A stretch of 64,000 nucleotides of DNA from Flavobacterium sp. I3-2. Lineage in GTDB: Bacteria; Bacteroidota; Bacteroidia; Flavobacteriales; Flavobacteriaceae. Where the stretch lies: the NCBI RefSeq assembly GCF_013389595.1, contig NZ_CP058306.1:1178001-1242000 (forward strand), written 5' to 3'. Made by a program: the position numbers and the translations under genes. This document shows positions 55,473 through 63,803 of this stretch, piece by piece; the stretch's first letter is position 1; each line of letters starts with the position of its first letter. The notes beneath the pieces were generated by a model that did no database searches, was not told the DNA's origin, and saw only the letters and a list, made by a program, of their open reading frames with translations.

Positions 55473-55910
55473 ATGAAAAAGATTTTAGGTTTTTTTAGCT
55501 TGATGTTAGGTGTGATTTTGGTTTCTAGTTGCGCCACTAAAAAAGGTGATTTAGGTTCTACAGAAGAAACTTTGTTTAGTAACAAATGGCAATTTGTAGA
55601 ATTAGCAAATGTTGCAATTAATAAAGAAGTGAACGGAACGGTTCCTTATTTATCTTTTGATAAAGCCGAAAAGCGTTTTTCTGCGATTACTGGATGTAAT
55701 ACGGTTAACGGAAATTTCACGGCAACAAATTCAAAAGCTGAATTTGGTTTAGGCATGTCAACCATGATGTTTTGTGAAGATATGTCTGTTGAAAACGGAT
55801 TTAAACAAATCTTAGAAAATGTAAAAACGTATAAAATCATTGGAAATGAATTGGTTTTAATGGGAAGCAATGATAAAGTTTTAGCAAAATTCAATAAGTA
55901 CAACAATTAA
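55473..55910 (+). CDS. META-domain lipoprotein (HslJ-like)
   Basis: 145 residues. Lipoprotein signal (GFFSLMLGVILVSSC). The META domain reads NKWQFVELANVAINKEVNGTVPYLSFDKAEKRFSAITGCNTVNGNFTATNSKAEFG, with the diagnostic GCN..G.F pair, then STMMFCEDMSVENGFKQILENVKTYKI and LVLMGSNDKVLAKF. The two Cys match the conserved META disulfide. Outer-membrane or periplasmic protein related to the heat-inducible HslJ; role unclear. Confidence 0.9.
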   Translation: MKKILGFFSLMLGVILVSSCATKKGDLGSTEETLFSNKWQFVELANVAINKEVNGTVPYLSFDKAEKRFSAITGCNTVNGNFTATNSKAEFGLGMSTMMFCEDMSVENGFKQILENVKTYKIIGNELVLMGSNDKVLAKFNKYNN

Positions 55911-55929
55911 GAATTTACTAAAAAAATAA

Positions 55930-55964
55930 AAAAAGCTTGTATTCAATTGAATTACAAGCTTTTT
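55930..55964. terminator. Bidirectional terminator
   Basis: AAAAAGCTTGTA / TACAAGCTTTTT flanking an AT-rich self-complementary loop, between convergent genes. Confidence 0.85.
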
Positions 55965-55974
55965 TTATGCAGTA

Positions 55975-56532
55975 CTAAAAAGTATATCCTAGTTTAACTC
56001 CAGCTTTGAAAACAAAATTGTCAAAATATTTGTTATCAACATCGCCTTGTCCGCGAACTTCCCATTTCCAGTTAAAACCTAGTGAAGGGTCGATGCTTAG
56101 GTTTTTGGTTAGTTGAATTTTATATCCAATATTCGGATTAAAAATACTCCAATAACTATATTTACCTTTAAATTTTTCACCATTAATCGTGTCATCGAAT
56201 TTTATTTCACCATGCGTAATAAAATTTTCTACATATAAACCTTCGCGAATTCCTTTTTTTGAGTAAGTTCTTGTTCCTAAATCAACTACAAAACCATTTC
56301 CTGTTGTTGTAAAATTCTTTTCATCTAACTTCAATTGCCCATAACTAGCATTTAAAATCCATGAAGTTAACCGTTCTCGAGATTTCATTCCTTTTGTGAA
56401 TTCAAAACTCACTCCGTATTGTGTAGGTTCAGACCAATTGTAATTTGCAGAAATGGTTACTACATCTTTTTTTATATCTTGAGCAAATGCCGAAACTGAT
56501 ATTAGCGAAAGTAATAAAATAATTTTTTTCAT
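55975..56532 (-). CDS. Small outer-membrane beta-barrel protein
   Basis: The ATG at 56,532 begins the signal peptide (MKKIILLLSLISVSAFAQ); 185 residues. Alternating strands with aromatic ends (YNWSEPTQYGVSFEFTKG, WILNASYGQLKLDEKNF, FVFKAGVKLGYTF) and a final Phe match a small 8-10 stranded barrel of the OmpW/opacity class. Function unknown. Lies downstream of lysC on the same strand but behind a weak hairpin, so probably separate. Confidence 0.75.
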   Translation of the reverse strand: MKKIILLLSLISVSAFAQDIKKDVVTISANYNWSEPTQYGVSFEFTKGMKSRERLTSWILNASYGQLKLDEKNFTTTGNGFVVDLGTRTYSKKGIREGLYVENFITHGEIKFDDTINGEKFKGKYSYWSIFNPNIGYKIQLTKNLSIDPSLGFNWKWEVRGQGDVDNKYFDNFVFKAGVKLGYTF

Positions 56533-56585
56533 GTTTGGATTGTTTTTAGAATATTTTAACACAAACCAAACAATGTGCCAAAAAA

Positions 56586-56613
56586 AAATCACTTCGAATA
56601 GAGAAATGATTTT
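56586..56613 (-). terminator. Possible terminator of the aspartate kinase gene
   Basis: On the minus strand AAATCA-TTC pairs with GAA-TGATTT across a short loop with one unpaired base, followed by a T-rich run. Weak stem. Confidence 0.45.
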
Positions 56614-56624
56614 AATATTATATT

Positions 56625-57878
56625 TTATTCTTTTATTACAATTTGCATGGTTTCTAAATTGATCTGTTGCAACAATATCGTTTTATTTTCGATAACCGAT
56701 TGCGCTGCTTTTTCATCGAAATGACGAATGGTGTAAAGCGAAACATTTTCGTTGAAACTTACATTGAAGTTTTTAGAAAGTTCTTCGTTTAAAGTTTCGA
56801 AATTATTGAATTTATCTTCGACACAAACCGTAAAACTAATCGCAGAATTCTGAATGACATTTACTTTTATGTGATTTTCGCCAAACCATTTAAAAATCTC
56901 ACTTACTTGAGATTCCATGATAAATGAAAAATCTTTAGACGAAATCGAAATTAATAATTGATTTTTCTTTACAATAAAACATGGTACAAAAGGCTCTAAA
57001 ACAGCTCCTCTAGAAACCGAAGTTCCAGCTAATGTAGGATTTACAAACGATTTTACATACAAAGGAATTTCTTTTTTTTGTAAAGGTTGTAAGGTTTTTG
57101 GATGAATTACAGAAGCTCCATAAAACGCTAATTCAATTGCTTCGCGATACGAAATCTGATTTAGCAACGTGGTATCTTCGAAATAACGCGGATCTGCATT
57201 TAAAACTCCAGGTACATCTTTCCAAATGGTTACACTTTTAGCATCTAAACAATAAGCAAAAATAGCTGCCGAATAGTCCGAACCTTCACGGCCAAGAGTT
57301 ACCGAAAAATGATTTGGATCGGATCCAATAAAACCTTGTGTGATATAAAGCTTTTCAGATTGAATTTGATTTTTAATATTGTTTTCTGTTTTCGTCCAAT
57401 CTACAACTGCATCTCGATAGGTTGTATCTGTTTTGATTAAATTACGAGAATCAATCCAGACGTTTTCAATGTTTTCTTGATTGAAGAAGTAACTTAAAAT
57501 CGTAGTTGATAAAATTTCGCCATAGCAAACAATCTGATCGTAAACAAAATTGTAATTTGGTGATTTGTTATTTGATAAAAAATATTCCATTTCGCCAAAC
57601 AACACATTGATTTTATCAAAAACCAAATGATTTTTATTTTCGAATAAACCATTTATAATTTCCAGATGATAATCCTTGACAACTTGGATGGCCTGTTTTA
57701 ATTCTTCGGGTTTCTTAAAATAACTGTTGATAACATCTTCTAATGCATTGGTTGTCTTGCCCATTGCAGAAGCGATAATTAAACTATTATCAAAACCTAC
57801 CGCTTGTAAAACGTGTAAAACATTACGAATCGCTTGCGGATCTTTTATCGATGCGCCTCCAAATTTAAATACTCTCAT
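56625..57878 (-). CDS. lysC: Aspartate kinase (monofunctional)
   Basis: 417 residues. The N-terminal motif VFKFGGASIKD (residues 3-13) is followed by ASAMGKTTNALE, GFIGSDPNHFSVTLGREGSDYSA, and IWKDVPGVLNADPR, the kinase core. Two ACT-like regulatory domains occupy residues 300-417 (LLISISSKDFSFIMESQVSEIFKWF and KVNVIQNSAISFTVCVED). No homoserine dehydrogenase part. First step of the Lys/Thr/Met pathway. ACT domains suggest end-product feedback. Single gene with a good promoter. Confidence 0.92.
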   Translation of the reverse strand: MRVFKFGGASIKDPQAIRNVLHVLQAVGFDNSLIIASAMGKTTNALEDVINSYFKKPEELKQAIQVVKDYHLEIINGLFENKNHLVFDKINVLFGEMEYFLSNNKSPNYNFVYDQIVCYGEILSTTILSYFFNQENIENVWIDSRNLIKTDTTYRDAVVDWTKTENNIKNQIQSEKLYITQGFIGSDPNHFSVTLGREGSDYSAAIFAYCLDAKSVTIWKDVPGVLNADPRYFEDTTLLNQISYREAIELAFYGASVIHPKTLQPLQKKEIPLYVKSFVNPTLAGTSVSRGAVLEPFVPCFIVKKNQLLISISSKDFSFIMESQVSEIFKWFGENHIKVNVIQNSAISFTVCVEDKFNNFETLNEELSKNFNVSFNENVSLYTIRHFDEKAAQSVIENKTILLQQINLETMQIVIKE

Positions 57879-57982
57879 TCTTTTTAATTATAAATAAATC
57901 ATTTTTTAAATTTTAATTATTTTCAGTTTGTTTTTGAATTTTGTGAACCTCAGATGAGTCATGTCTGATTTTTATTTCAGTC

Positions 57983-58011
57983 CAAAATTACAAAAAAAGA
58001 AAATCAACAAA
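57983..58011 (-). promoter_or_regulatory. Promoter for aspartate kinase
   Basis: Minus strand: TTTG (58,008-58,011), a 17-base spacer, then TAATTTTG (57,983-57,990). This is the best full match in the window to TTTG-N17-23-TAnnTTTG. The leader is about 100 bases, with no obvious attenuator hairpin. Confidence 0.65.
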
Positions 58012-58119
58012 TTCGAAATCTTTGTTAATTAAAAAGAATTAAACATTTTAATTTTAATTGAGGTTAAAATTTTATTTTTAGCGATATTTGCCTTCAAAAA
58101 ACACAACTAAAATACTATA

Positions 58120-59127
58120 ATGGAACAAAGACACATTACATTAGGTGAATTTATTATCAAACGTCAAGATGACTTTAGTTATTCGTCTGGAGAATTATCT
58201 CGATTAATAAATTCAATTCGTTTGGCGGCAAAAATTGTTAGTCAAAAAGTAAATCAAGCCGGTTTGATTGATATTACGGGATCTTTTGGAAAAGAAAATA
58301 TCCAAGGAGAAGTTCAGCAAAAGTTGGATGTTTACGCCAATGATGTGTTTATTGAAACGTTAGTAAATAGAGATATTTTATGTGGAATTGGTTCTGAAGA
58401 GAACGATGATTTTATTTCGATTTCTGGAAATGATAAATCCAATAAGAACAAATATGTAGTTTTGATGGATCCTCTTGATGGTTCTTCAAATATTGATGTG
58501 AACGTTTCTGTTGGAACTATTTTTTCTATTTTTAGACGCGTAACACCAATTGGTACTTCAGTTACTTCGGAAGATTTTTTACAAAAAGGCATTCATCAAG
58601 TGGCTGCAGGTTATGTAATTTATGGGTCTTCGACCATGTTGGTTTATACAACCGGAAATGGGGTAAATGGATTTACTTTAGATCCAGCTTTGGGAACATT
58701 CTTTTTGTCTCATCCAAATATGCAAATTTCTGAAGATGGTACTATTTATTCTGTAAACGAAGGAAATTATAATCAGTTTTGTGATGGAGTAAAAAATTAT
58801 ATTGAATTTTGTAAAGATGATGTTTCTAAAAAGCAATATAGTTCTCGTTATATTGGAAGTTTAGTTGCAGATGTTCATAGAAATATGCTAAAAGGCGGAA
58901 TTTATATGTATCCTGGAATTAAGAAAAATCCAAATGGAAAATTACGTTTACTTTATGAATGTAATCCGTTTGCGTTTATTATTGAACAAGCAGGAGGTAA
59001 AGCTTCTGATGGATTAAATAGAATTATGGAAATTGAACCTACAGATTTACATCAACGTGTTCCATTTTTCTGTGGAAGTAAAAATATGGTTGAAAAAGCC
59101 GAAGAATTTATTAAGGCTAATATGTAA
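58120..59127 (+). CDS. fbp: Class 1 fructose-1,6-bisphosphatase
   Basis: 335 residues. Metal-site motifs [11 protein letters not shown] (near 87-97) and [28 protein letters not shown] (near 113-140), then [25 protein letters not shown] and [23 protein letters not shown]. These cover all catalytic Asp and Glu residues of class 1 FBPases. Gluconeogenic hydrolysis of fructose-1,6-bisphosphate. Single gene, divergent from aspartate kinase. Confidence 0.96.
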   Translation: MEQRHITLGEFIIKRQDDFSYSSGELSRLINSIRLAAKIVSQKVNQAGLIDITGSFGKENIQGEVQQKLDVYANDVFIETLVNRDILCGIGSEENDDFISISGNDKSNKNKYVVLMDPLDGSSNIDVNVSVGTIFSIFRRVTPIGTSVTSEDFLQKGIHQVAAGYVIYGSSTMLVYTTGNGVNGFTLDPALGTFFLSHPNMQISEDGTIYSVNEGNYNQFCDGVKNYIEFCKDDVSKKQYSSRYIGSLVADVHRNMLKGGIYMYPGIKKNPNGKLRLLYECNPFAFIIEQAGGKASDGLNRIMEIEPTDLHQRVPFFCGSKNMVEKAEEFIKANM

Positions 59128-59140
59128 TAAATCAAATGGA

Positions 59141-59165
59141 AAGAGCAAGTTTTACACTTGCTCTT
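59141..59165. terminator. Bidirectional terminator
   Basis: AAGAGCAAGT / ACTTGCTCTT with a five-base loop and T run; the right arm overlaps the last codons of the convergent TerB-like gene. Confidence 0.8.
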
Positions 59166-59604
59166 TTTTGTTTTCTTCTTTTGTAAATAGTTCAATTTCT
59201 TTCATAAATCTTTCGCTATCAACTTCAAGAACTAAAAGCGATAAAGCTTTGTCTGTAAGTTTATTGATGTCGCTTGAAAAACCTAAAGCTGAAGTGAATT
59301 TTCTTAGAATATCTTTCTGTTTTGGTCCAAGCATGTGGTTTACAAAAACCATACGAGCAAGATCATATAATCTTTCGATTCGTTGTGTTTGTAAATATGG
59401 CGGATTCACAGGGTAATTGTTCGGATTCGCAAGAATCTTTTTGTAATCTTCATCAGAAATATCTAATTTATCTTTTAATTCATTTATAAAATGCATTTCT
59501 TCTTCGCTGAAATCGCCATCAGCTAAAGCTACACGTACAATCGCAGCAAAATGACCTTTGTTTCGTTCTGTAAAACCTGAGTCGTAAATATCGTAGTATG
59601 ACAT
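59152..59604 (-). CDS. TerB-like (tellurite-resistance / DjlA N-terminal) protein
   Basis: 150 residues. Helical repeat with the TerB acidic pattern: FAAIVRVALADGDFSEEEMHFINELKDKLDISDEDYKKIL, then a second half (YDLARMVFVNHMLGPKQKDILRKFTSALGF) and a Lys/Glu-rich end. The acidic loop ADGDFSEEE probably binds a divalent cation, as in TerB. No other Ter genes are near, so a tellurite role is not implied. Cytoplasmic, function unknown. Confidence 0.8.
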   Translation of the reverse strand: MSYYDIYDSGFTERNKGHFAAIVRVALADGDFSEEEMHFINELKDKLDISDEDYKKILANPNNYPVNPPYLQTQRIERLYDLARMVFVNHMLGPKQKDILRKFTSALGFSSDINKLTDKALSLLVLEVDSERFMKEIELFTKEENKKEQV

Positions 59605-59922
59605 ATTAGCTTTTTTTTAATAGTTAATTTTTAATTCACATAATATTACTGTAAAAATACTGAATTTTTATCTATTTCGATGATTTTTTTTAATGCTAAT
59701 AGAAAAACATATTTTGATAATTTAAAGGTTGTATAATTGGATTTTTAACTCATTGCAAATCAGTAAAATAATACTTTTTTCACAAATGTTTATAATTAGT
59801 TTTTTTTTTCGAAAAATATATTTTTATAACTCAAAGTAATTGTTACTTTTGTTGCTTGAAATAACGAGTTTTTAAATAGCCGTTTAACAATGCTATTTAC
59901 TTGTGTTTCGGTGATTTGACTT
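59605..59922. other. 318-bp intergenic region upstream of dCMP deaminase
   Basis: AT-rich, no gene. Contains several long T runs and a promoter at 59,844-59,851. No riboswitch or hairpin that I can support. Confidence 0.5.
59844..59851 (+). promoter_or_regulatory. Probable promoter for dCMP deaminase - S41 peptidase
   Basis: TACTTTTG matches TAnnTTTG; leader of about 70 bases. No clear TTTG at the -33 position. Confidence 0.5.
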
Positions 59923-60360
59923 ATGAAACAAGTAGGTTTTTCTAAGAAAGAAAAATACGATAAAGCTTATTTAAGAATTGCCAGAGAATGGGGGCAATTG
60001 TCTTATTGCCAACGAAAAAAAGTTGGTGCAATTATCGTTAAGGATAAAATGATTATATCTGATGGTTATAATGGAACTCCGTCAGGTTTTGAAAATTGTT
60101 GTGAAGACGACAACGGTTTAACAAAATGGTATGTTTTACATGCCGAAGCAAATGCAATTTTAAAAGTTGCTAAATCTACGCAAAGTTGTATTAATGCAAC
60201 TTTGTACATTACCATGTCTCCTTGTAGAGAATGTAGTAAATTAATTCATCAATCGGGAATTACTCGAGTGGTTTATATGTCTGATTATAAAGATAAAGAA
60301 GGAATTGTTTTTCTAGAAAAGGCAGGAGTTGAAATTGTACATATTTCTGATTTAGATTAA
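59923..60360 (+). CDS. Deoxycytidylate (dCMP) deaminase
   Basis: 145 residues. Zinc site: His73-Ala-Glu75 (HAEANAIL) and Pro-Cys101-Arg-Glu-Cys104 (SPCRECSKLI). The dCMP-type insert SDGYNGTPSGFENCCED precedes it, which separates this from free-cytidine deaminases. It makes dUMP from dCMP for thymidylate synthesis. The S41 peptidase gene starts 5 bases after its stop. Confidence 0.92.
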   Translation: MKQVGFSKKEKYDKAYLRIAREWGQLSYCQRKKVGAIIVKDKMIISDGYNGTPSGFENCCEDDNGLTKWYVLHAEANAILKVAKSTQSCINATLYITMSPCRECSKLIHQSGITRVVYMSDYKDKEGIVFLEKAGVEIVHISDLD

Positions 60361-60365
60361 TCAAT

Positions 60366-61937
60366 ATGAAACTTAGGAAATTTTTATGGCCCTTACTTTT
60401 AGTTATTTCATTAGCTATTGGTATTTTCATTGGAGGTTATTTTCCTTTTTTAAATCAACCTTTAGGAAATTCTTTTCAAGATAAAGGTAGAGATAAACTG
60501 AATAAACTTATTGAATTGATAGAAAAAGAATATGTTGATAATGTTGATACAGATTCTATAATTGATTTGACTGTTAATAATATTCTAGCACAACTTGATC
60601 CTCATTCTGTTTATATTGCAAAAAGCGAAATGGATGAAGTTCAAGAATCAATGAAAGGCTCATTTGTTGGTATTGGGATTAATTCTTATAATTATAAAGA
60701 TACTTTGACGATTATTAAACCTGTTTTTGGAGGTCCTTCTTATAAGGCTGGTTTAAAAAACGGAGATCGAATTTTATATGCAAATGATTTAAAGCTTTAT
60801 GGTAATGACATTAAAAATGATTCATTAATCAGTATTTTAAAAGGTGATGCTGGATCAAAAGTCACACTTAAAGTTTTCAGAAAAAAAGAAAATAGAATTT
60901 TTTCTGTGGATGTAATCAGAGGTGAAATTCCACTTAAGAGCGTCGATGTTGGTTTGATGTTAAAAGATAAAACTGGATTTATCAAAATCAATCGTTTTTC
61001 TGAAACAACTTATGCAGAATTTAAAACGGCTTTAGATGAATTGATAAAAAATGGTGCAAAAGAAATGATAATTGATTTGCGTGAAAACGGTGGTGGATAT
61101 ATGGACCAAGCAGTTCAAATCGCTGATGAATTTCTTTCTAATGGGGATATTATTGTTAAGACAATTAATAAACAAGGAAAAGAGCGAATCACAAAAGCTA
61201 CCGACAAAGGAAGTTTTGAGAATGGAAAGCTTACTGTTTTAATTAATGAGAATTCTGCTTCTGCGAGTGAGATAATTGCAGGCGCAATTCAGGATAATGA
61301 TCGCGGTACAATTGTAGGGCGTCGATCATACGGAAAAGGTTTGGTTCAAAGGGAAATGTATTTGGGCGACGGTTCTGCCGTTCGGTTAACAACTGCAAGA
61401 TATTACACACCATCTGGGCGTTCAATTCAAAAACCATATAACGACGGAATCGATGAATATTCGAATGAGTTATATAGTAGATTTGAATCTGGAGAACTTT
61501 ATGAACGCGATAGTATTCATTTGGCGGATAGTTTGCAATTCAAAACAAAAGCGGGTAAAATCGTCTATGGCGGAGGTGGAATTGTTCCGGATGTTTTTAT
61601 TCCTTTAAAAAATAAAAGTGGTGAAGATGCAATTCAACTTTTGATGCGAACCAGTTTGGTTAGTAATTTTGTTTTTGTACAAATAGATGAAGATCGTAAT
61701 GCTTTCGAATCTCTTTCAACTCAAGATTTAATAAAAAAAATAAATACCGATCCAAAGTATTTTAATAATCTAAAAAAACATTTAACAAACGAAGGTCTTT
61801 TGTTTAATTTAGATAAACATAAGAAAAGTATTATGTTTTATTTGACGTCAGAATATCTTAATCAACTTAAATCAGATCAAGATTATTACGATTGGATATT
61901 AAAAGAAGACCCGATGTTGAAAGTTTTAAAGAAATAA
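60366..61937 (+). CDS. S41-family C-terminal processing peptidase (CtpA-like)
   Basis: 523 residues. One N-terminal membrane anchor (FLWPLLLVISLAIGIFIGGYFPF). Domain order is: N-terminal helical part; PDZ near 90-170 (SFVGIGINSYNYKDTLTIIKPVFGGPSYKAGLKNGDRIL); then the S41 core with GFIKINRFSETTYAEF. Catalytic Ser lies in SASASE (297-302) and catalytic Lys in SYGKG near 325. It cleaves or trims periplasmic proteins. Grouped in one operon with dCMP deaminase. Confidence 0.94.
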   Translation: MKLRKFLWPLLLVISLAIGIFIGGYFPFLNQPLGNSFQDKGRDKLNKLIELIEKEYVDNVDTDSIIDLTVNNILAQLDPHSVYIAKSEMDEVQESMKGSFVGIGINSYNYKDTLTIIKPVFGGPSYKAGLKNGDRILYANDLKLYGNDIKNDSLISILKGDAGSKVTLKVFRKKENRIFSVDVIRGEIPLKSVDVGLMLKDKTGFIKINRFSETTYAEFKTALDELIKNGAKEMIIDLRENGGGYMDQAVQIADEFLSNGDIIVKTINKQGKERITKATDKGSFENGKLTVLINENSASASEIIAGAIQDNDRGTIVGRRSYGKGLVQREMYLGDGSAVRLTTARYYTPSGRSIQKPYNDGIDEYSNELYSRFESGELYERDSIHLADSLQFKTKAGKIVYGGGGIVPDVFIPLKNKSGEDAIQLLMRTSLVSNFVFVQIDEDRNAFESLSTQDLIKKINTDPKYFNNLKKHLTNEGLLFNLDKHKKSIMFYLTSEYLNQLKSDQDYYDWILKEDPMLKVLKK

Positions 61938-61973
61938 AAAAAAGCGTTGTGAATAAATTCATGACGCTTTTTT
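61938..61973. terminator. Bidirectional terminator
   Basis: AAAAAAGCGT (61,938-61,947) / ACGCTTTTTT (61,964-61,973) with an inner GAAT/ATTC pair. Confidence 0.85.
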
Positions 61974-62046
61974 CATAAAACTAACTAAACTAATATTTTC
62001 TTTTTCATAGAAATCAAAATACAGTTTACAAACACTGTGCCAATAA

Positions 62047-62346
62047 TTATTTCTTATTGATTTTTCTCGAATCGTTTGTTCGGCTTTCAGTTGACGTTTC
62101 TCTAGTTCTGTTGGAATTATCTTGGTTTCTTGACGAATTTTCTCTTGTTGAATTTGAGCTCGAATTTCTGCCAGAATCTTTTCGATTGGATTCGTTTCTG
62201 TTTGGAGTATTGTTTGTTGTTGAATTCTGATTTTGTTGACGACCAACTTCTCTTTGTGGTGTATTATTTATACTTCCGCAACTTTGTAAAAACAGCGAAG
62301 TAAACACAAAAAAACAAAATGCTTTTAAAAGGATATTTTTTTTCAT
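62047..62346 (-). CDS. Small low-complexity lipoprotein
   Basis: 99 residues. Lipoprotein signal (LLKAFCFFVFTSLFLQSC), then a mature chain of about 78 residues made almost only of Asn, Ser, Thr, Arg, Gln, Asp and Lys, with no hydrophobic core. That suits a flexible, surface-exposed or basic peptidoglycan-near peptide. An overlapping 95-codon frame (61,959-62,246, minus) runs into the terminator stem, so I prefer this frame. No family recognised. Confidence 0.6.
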   Translation of the reverse strand: MKKNILLKAFCFFVFTSLFLQSCGSINNTPQREVGRQQNQNSTTNNTPNRNESNRKDSGRNSSSNSTRENSSRNQDNSNRTRETSTESRTNDSRKINKK

Positions 62347-62360
62347 TTGTATAAATTAAA

Positions 62361-62392
62361 AAAGAGCTACATCAAAATGAAAATAGCTCTTT
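62361..62392 (-). terminator. Possible terminator of the nitroreductase gene
   Basis: AAAGAGCTA (62,361-62,369) / TAGCTCTTT (62,384-62,392) with a 14-base loop, and T-rich sequence on the minus-strand exit. Confidence 0.55.
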
Positions 62393-62411
62393 AAAATTAT
62401 GAAAAAAAAAA

Positions 62412-63044
62412 TTATTTAATTTCTGTTAAGAAAATTTCTTTTGGATGTCTTACTTTTTTCATCCCTTGTAACCAATCTCCTTCAGTTGCACGATGTCCTA
62501 AAGTTAAAACAACGGCACTTTTTAAACCTTTTTCTTCTAAACCTAAAAGTTTGTCTAAGTCAGCATTTACAAAACCTTCCATCGGAGTTGCGTCAACTTC
62601 TAAAACGGCAGCGGTTGTTAAAGCAACACCAAAAGCAATGTAAGCTTGTTTTGCTGCATGAGCTGCTTGAGCTTCTTCAGGTAAGTTTAAGTAAGTATCT
62701 TTTAACGTTTTTACATAATCTGCAGTTGCTTCACTTGGTAATCCACGTTCTGCATTCATGTGGTCGTAAATAAAATCGATACGTTCTGCTGTGTATTTCT
62801 CCCAAGATGCAAAAACCAAAACGTGTGATCCGTCAACAATTTGAGATTGACCGTATGCAATTGGTTGGATTTTTTCTCTTAATTCTTTATTGCTAATCGA
62901 AATGATTTGAAAAGGTTGTAATCCAGATGAAGTAGGTGCTAAATAAGCTGCTTCAATTATCTGGTCAACTAATTCTTGTGAAACTGGTTCGCCATTCATT
63001 TTTTTTGTTGCGTATCTCCAGTTTAATGCGTTTAATATATTCAT
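62412..63044 (-). CDS. NAD(P)H-dependent nitroreductase-family oxidoreductase
   Basis: 210 residues. FMN-binding features of the NfsB/NfnB group: RYATKKMNGEPVSQELVDQIIEAAYLAPTSSGLQPFQIISI and ILGLEEKGLKSAVVLTLGHRATEGDWLQGMKKVRHP at the end. It has the GLQPF and RYATK signatures typical of flavobacterial members. Probably reduces nitro- or quinone-type substrates in the cytoplasm. Single gene with its own promoter. Confidence 0.9.
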   Translation of the reverse strand: MNILNALNWRYATKKMNGEPVSQELVDQIIEAAYLAPTSSGLQPFQIISISNKELREKIQPIAYGQSQIVDGSHVLVFASWEKYTAERIDFIYDHMNAERGLPSEATADYVKTLKDTYLNLPEEAQAAHAAKQAYIAFGVALTTAAVLEVDATPMEGFVNADLDKLLGLEEKGLKSAVVLTLGHRATEGDWLQGMKKVRHPKEIFLTEIK

Positions 63045-63069
63045 GATAGGTATCTTTTATTTTATATTC

Positions 63070-63077
63070 CAAAATTA
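63070..63077 (-). promoter_or_regulatory. Probable promoter for the nitroreductase gene
   Basis: TAATTTTG on the minus strand matches TAnnTTTG, 25 bases upstream of the ATG. Confidence 0.5.
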
Positions 63078-63133
63078 GTATAATATTCGGATGTGCTACT
63101 TAATCTAAATTAATAAATCGTTTTATTTTAAGA

Positions 63134-63697
63134 TTAAAATTTGTAAATCGTATTTGGTGTAACACAATAATCTAAAGCAATGTCGTTTTCAAAAACATCC
63201 TGAATTTCTTCCTCAGCTTCAAAAAACGAAAGACCAATTTTTACAACCTCTTTTTTACATTTCGACAAAAACAAATCGTAAAATCCTTTTCCGTAGCCCA
63301 CTCGGTTTCCTTTTTTATCATAAGCCAAAAGCGGAATAAAAACCACATCAATCATTTCGTTCGGAATCGGAATACCACCAACAGGTTCCGGAATGTTCCA
63401 TTCGTTTTTCGTGATTTTTAAATTATCGGTCAATAAAACATGATTCATTTCACGAGTTTCAAAGTCCGAACGCGAAAGAATTACATTCTTGTCTTTTCCA
63501 GATAAAATCTGAAGTAAAAATTCGGTGTCAACTTCTCGATGTTCCGTAATCGATAAAAACAGATGATAATTTTCAAAATTCCAAATAGGTAATTTCAACG
63601 TTTGATTGGCAATTGCTAAACTTAAATCTTCGATTTCGTTTTGCTTTAATGTTTTGCGAAGGTCTTTATATTTTTTACGGAGTTCTTTTTTATTCAT
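63134..63697 (-). CDS. 5-formyltetrahydrofolate cyclo-ligase
   Basis: 187 residues, typical length. Basic N-terminus KKELRKKYKDLRKTLK, substrate and ATP motifs (FLSITEHREVDTEFLL, VFIPLLAYDKKGNRVGYGKGFYDLFL) and a C-terminal VENDIALDYCVTPN-like end (FENDIALDYCVTPNTIYKF). The RVGYGKGFYD signature is diagnostic. It returns 5-formyl-THF to the folate pool. Single gene, divergent from uvrC. Confidence 0.93.
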   Translation of the reverse strand: MNKKELRKKYKDLRKTLKQNEIEDLSLAIANQTLKLPIWNFENYHLFLSITEHREVDTEFLLQILSGKDKNVILSRSDFETREMNHVLLTDNLKITKNEWNIPEPVGGIPIPNEMIDVVFIPLLAYDKKGNRVGYGKGFYDLFLSKCKKEVVKIGLSFFEAEEEIQDVFENDIALDYCVTPNTIYKF

Positions 63698-63803
63698 TGT
63701 CGAATTTGATGTGCACTTTAAAAAATAAATTTACGAATTAATAAAAACAAAAAGCTAATTTAGTGCTGTCAATTCTATTAGTTATTGAAATTAAAATCAA
63801 AAT

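Noticed and set aside
59152..59604. Tellurite-resistance operon
   Set aside because: Only a lone TerB-like domain is present; no TerC, TerD or TerZ genes nearby.
61959..62246. 95-codon minus-strand frame overlapping the small lipoprotein
   Set aside because: No signal peptide, starts inside another coding region, and its last codons lie in the terminator stem; kept only as a finding.
62441..62773. 110-codon plus-strand frame rich in Leu and Gln
   Set aside because: Antisense shadow of the nitroreductase gene; composition is that of a reversed reading.
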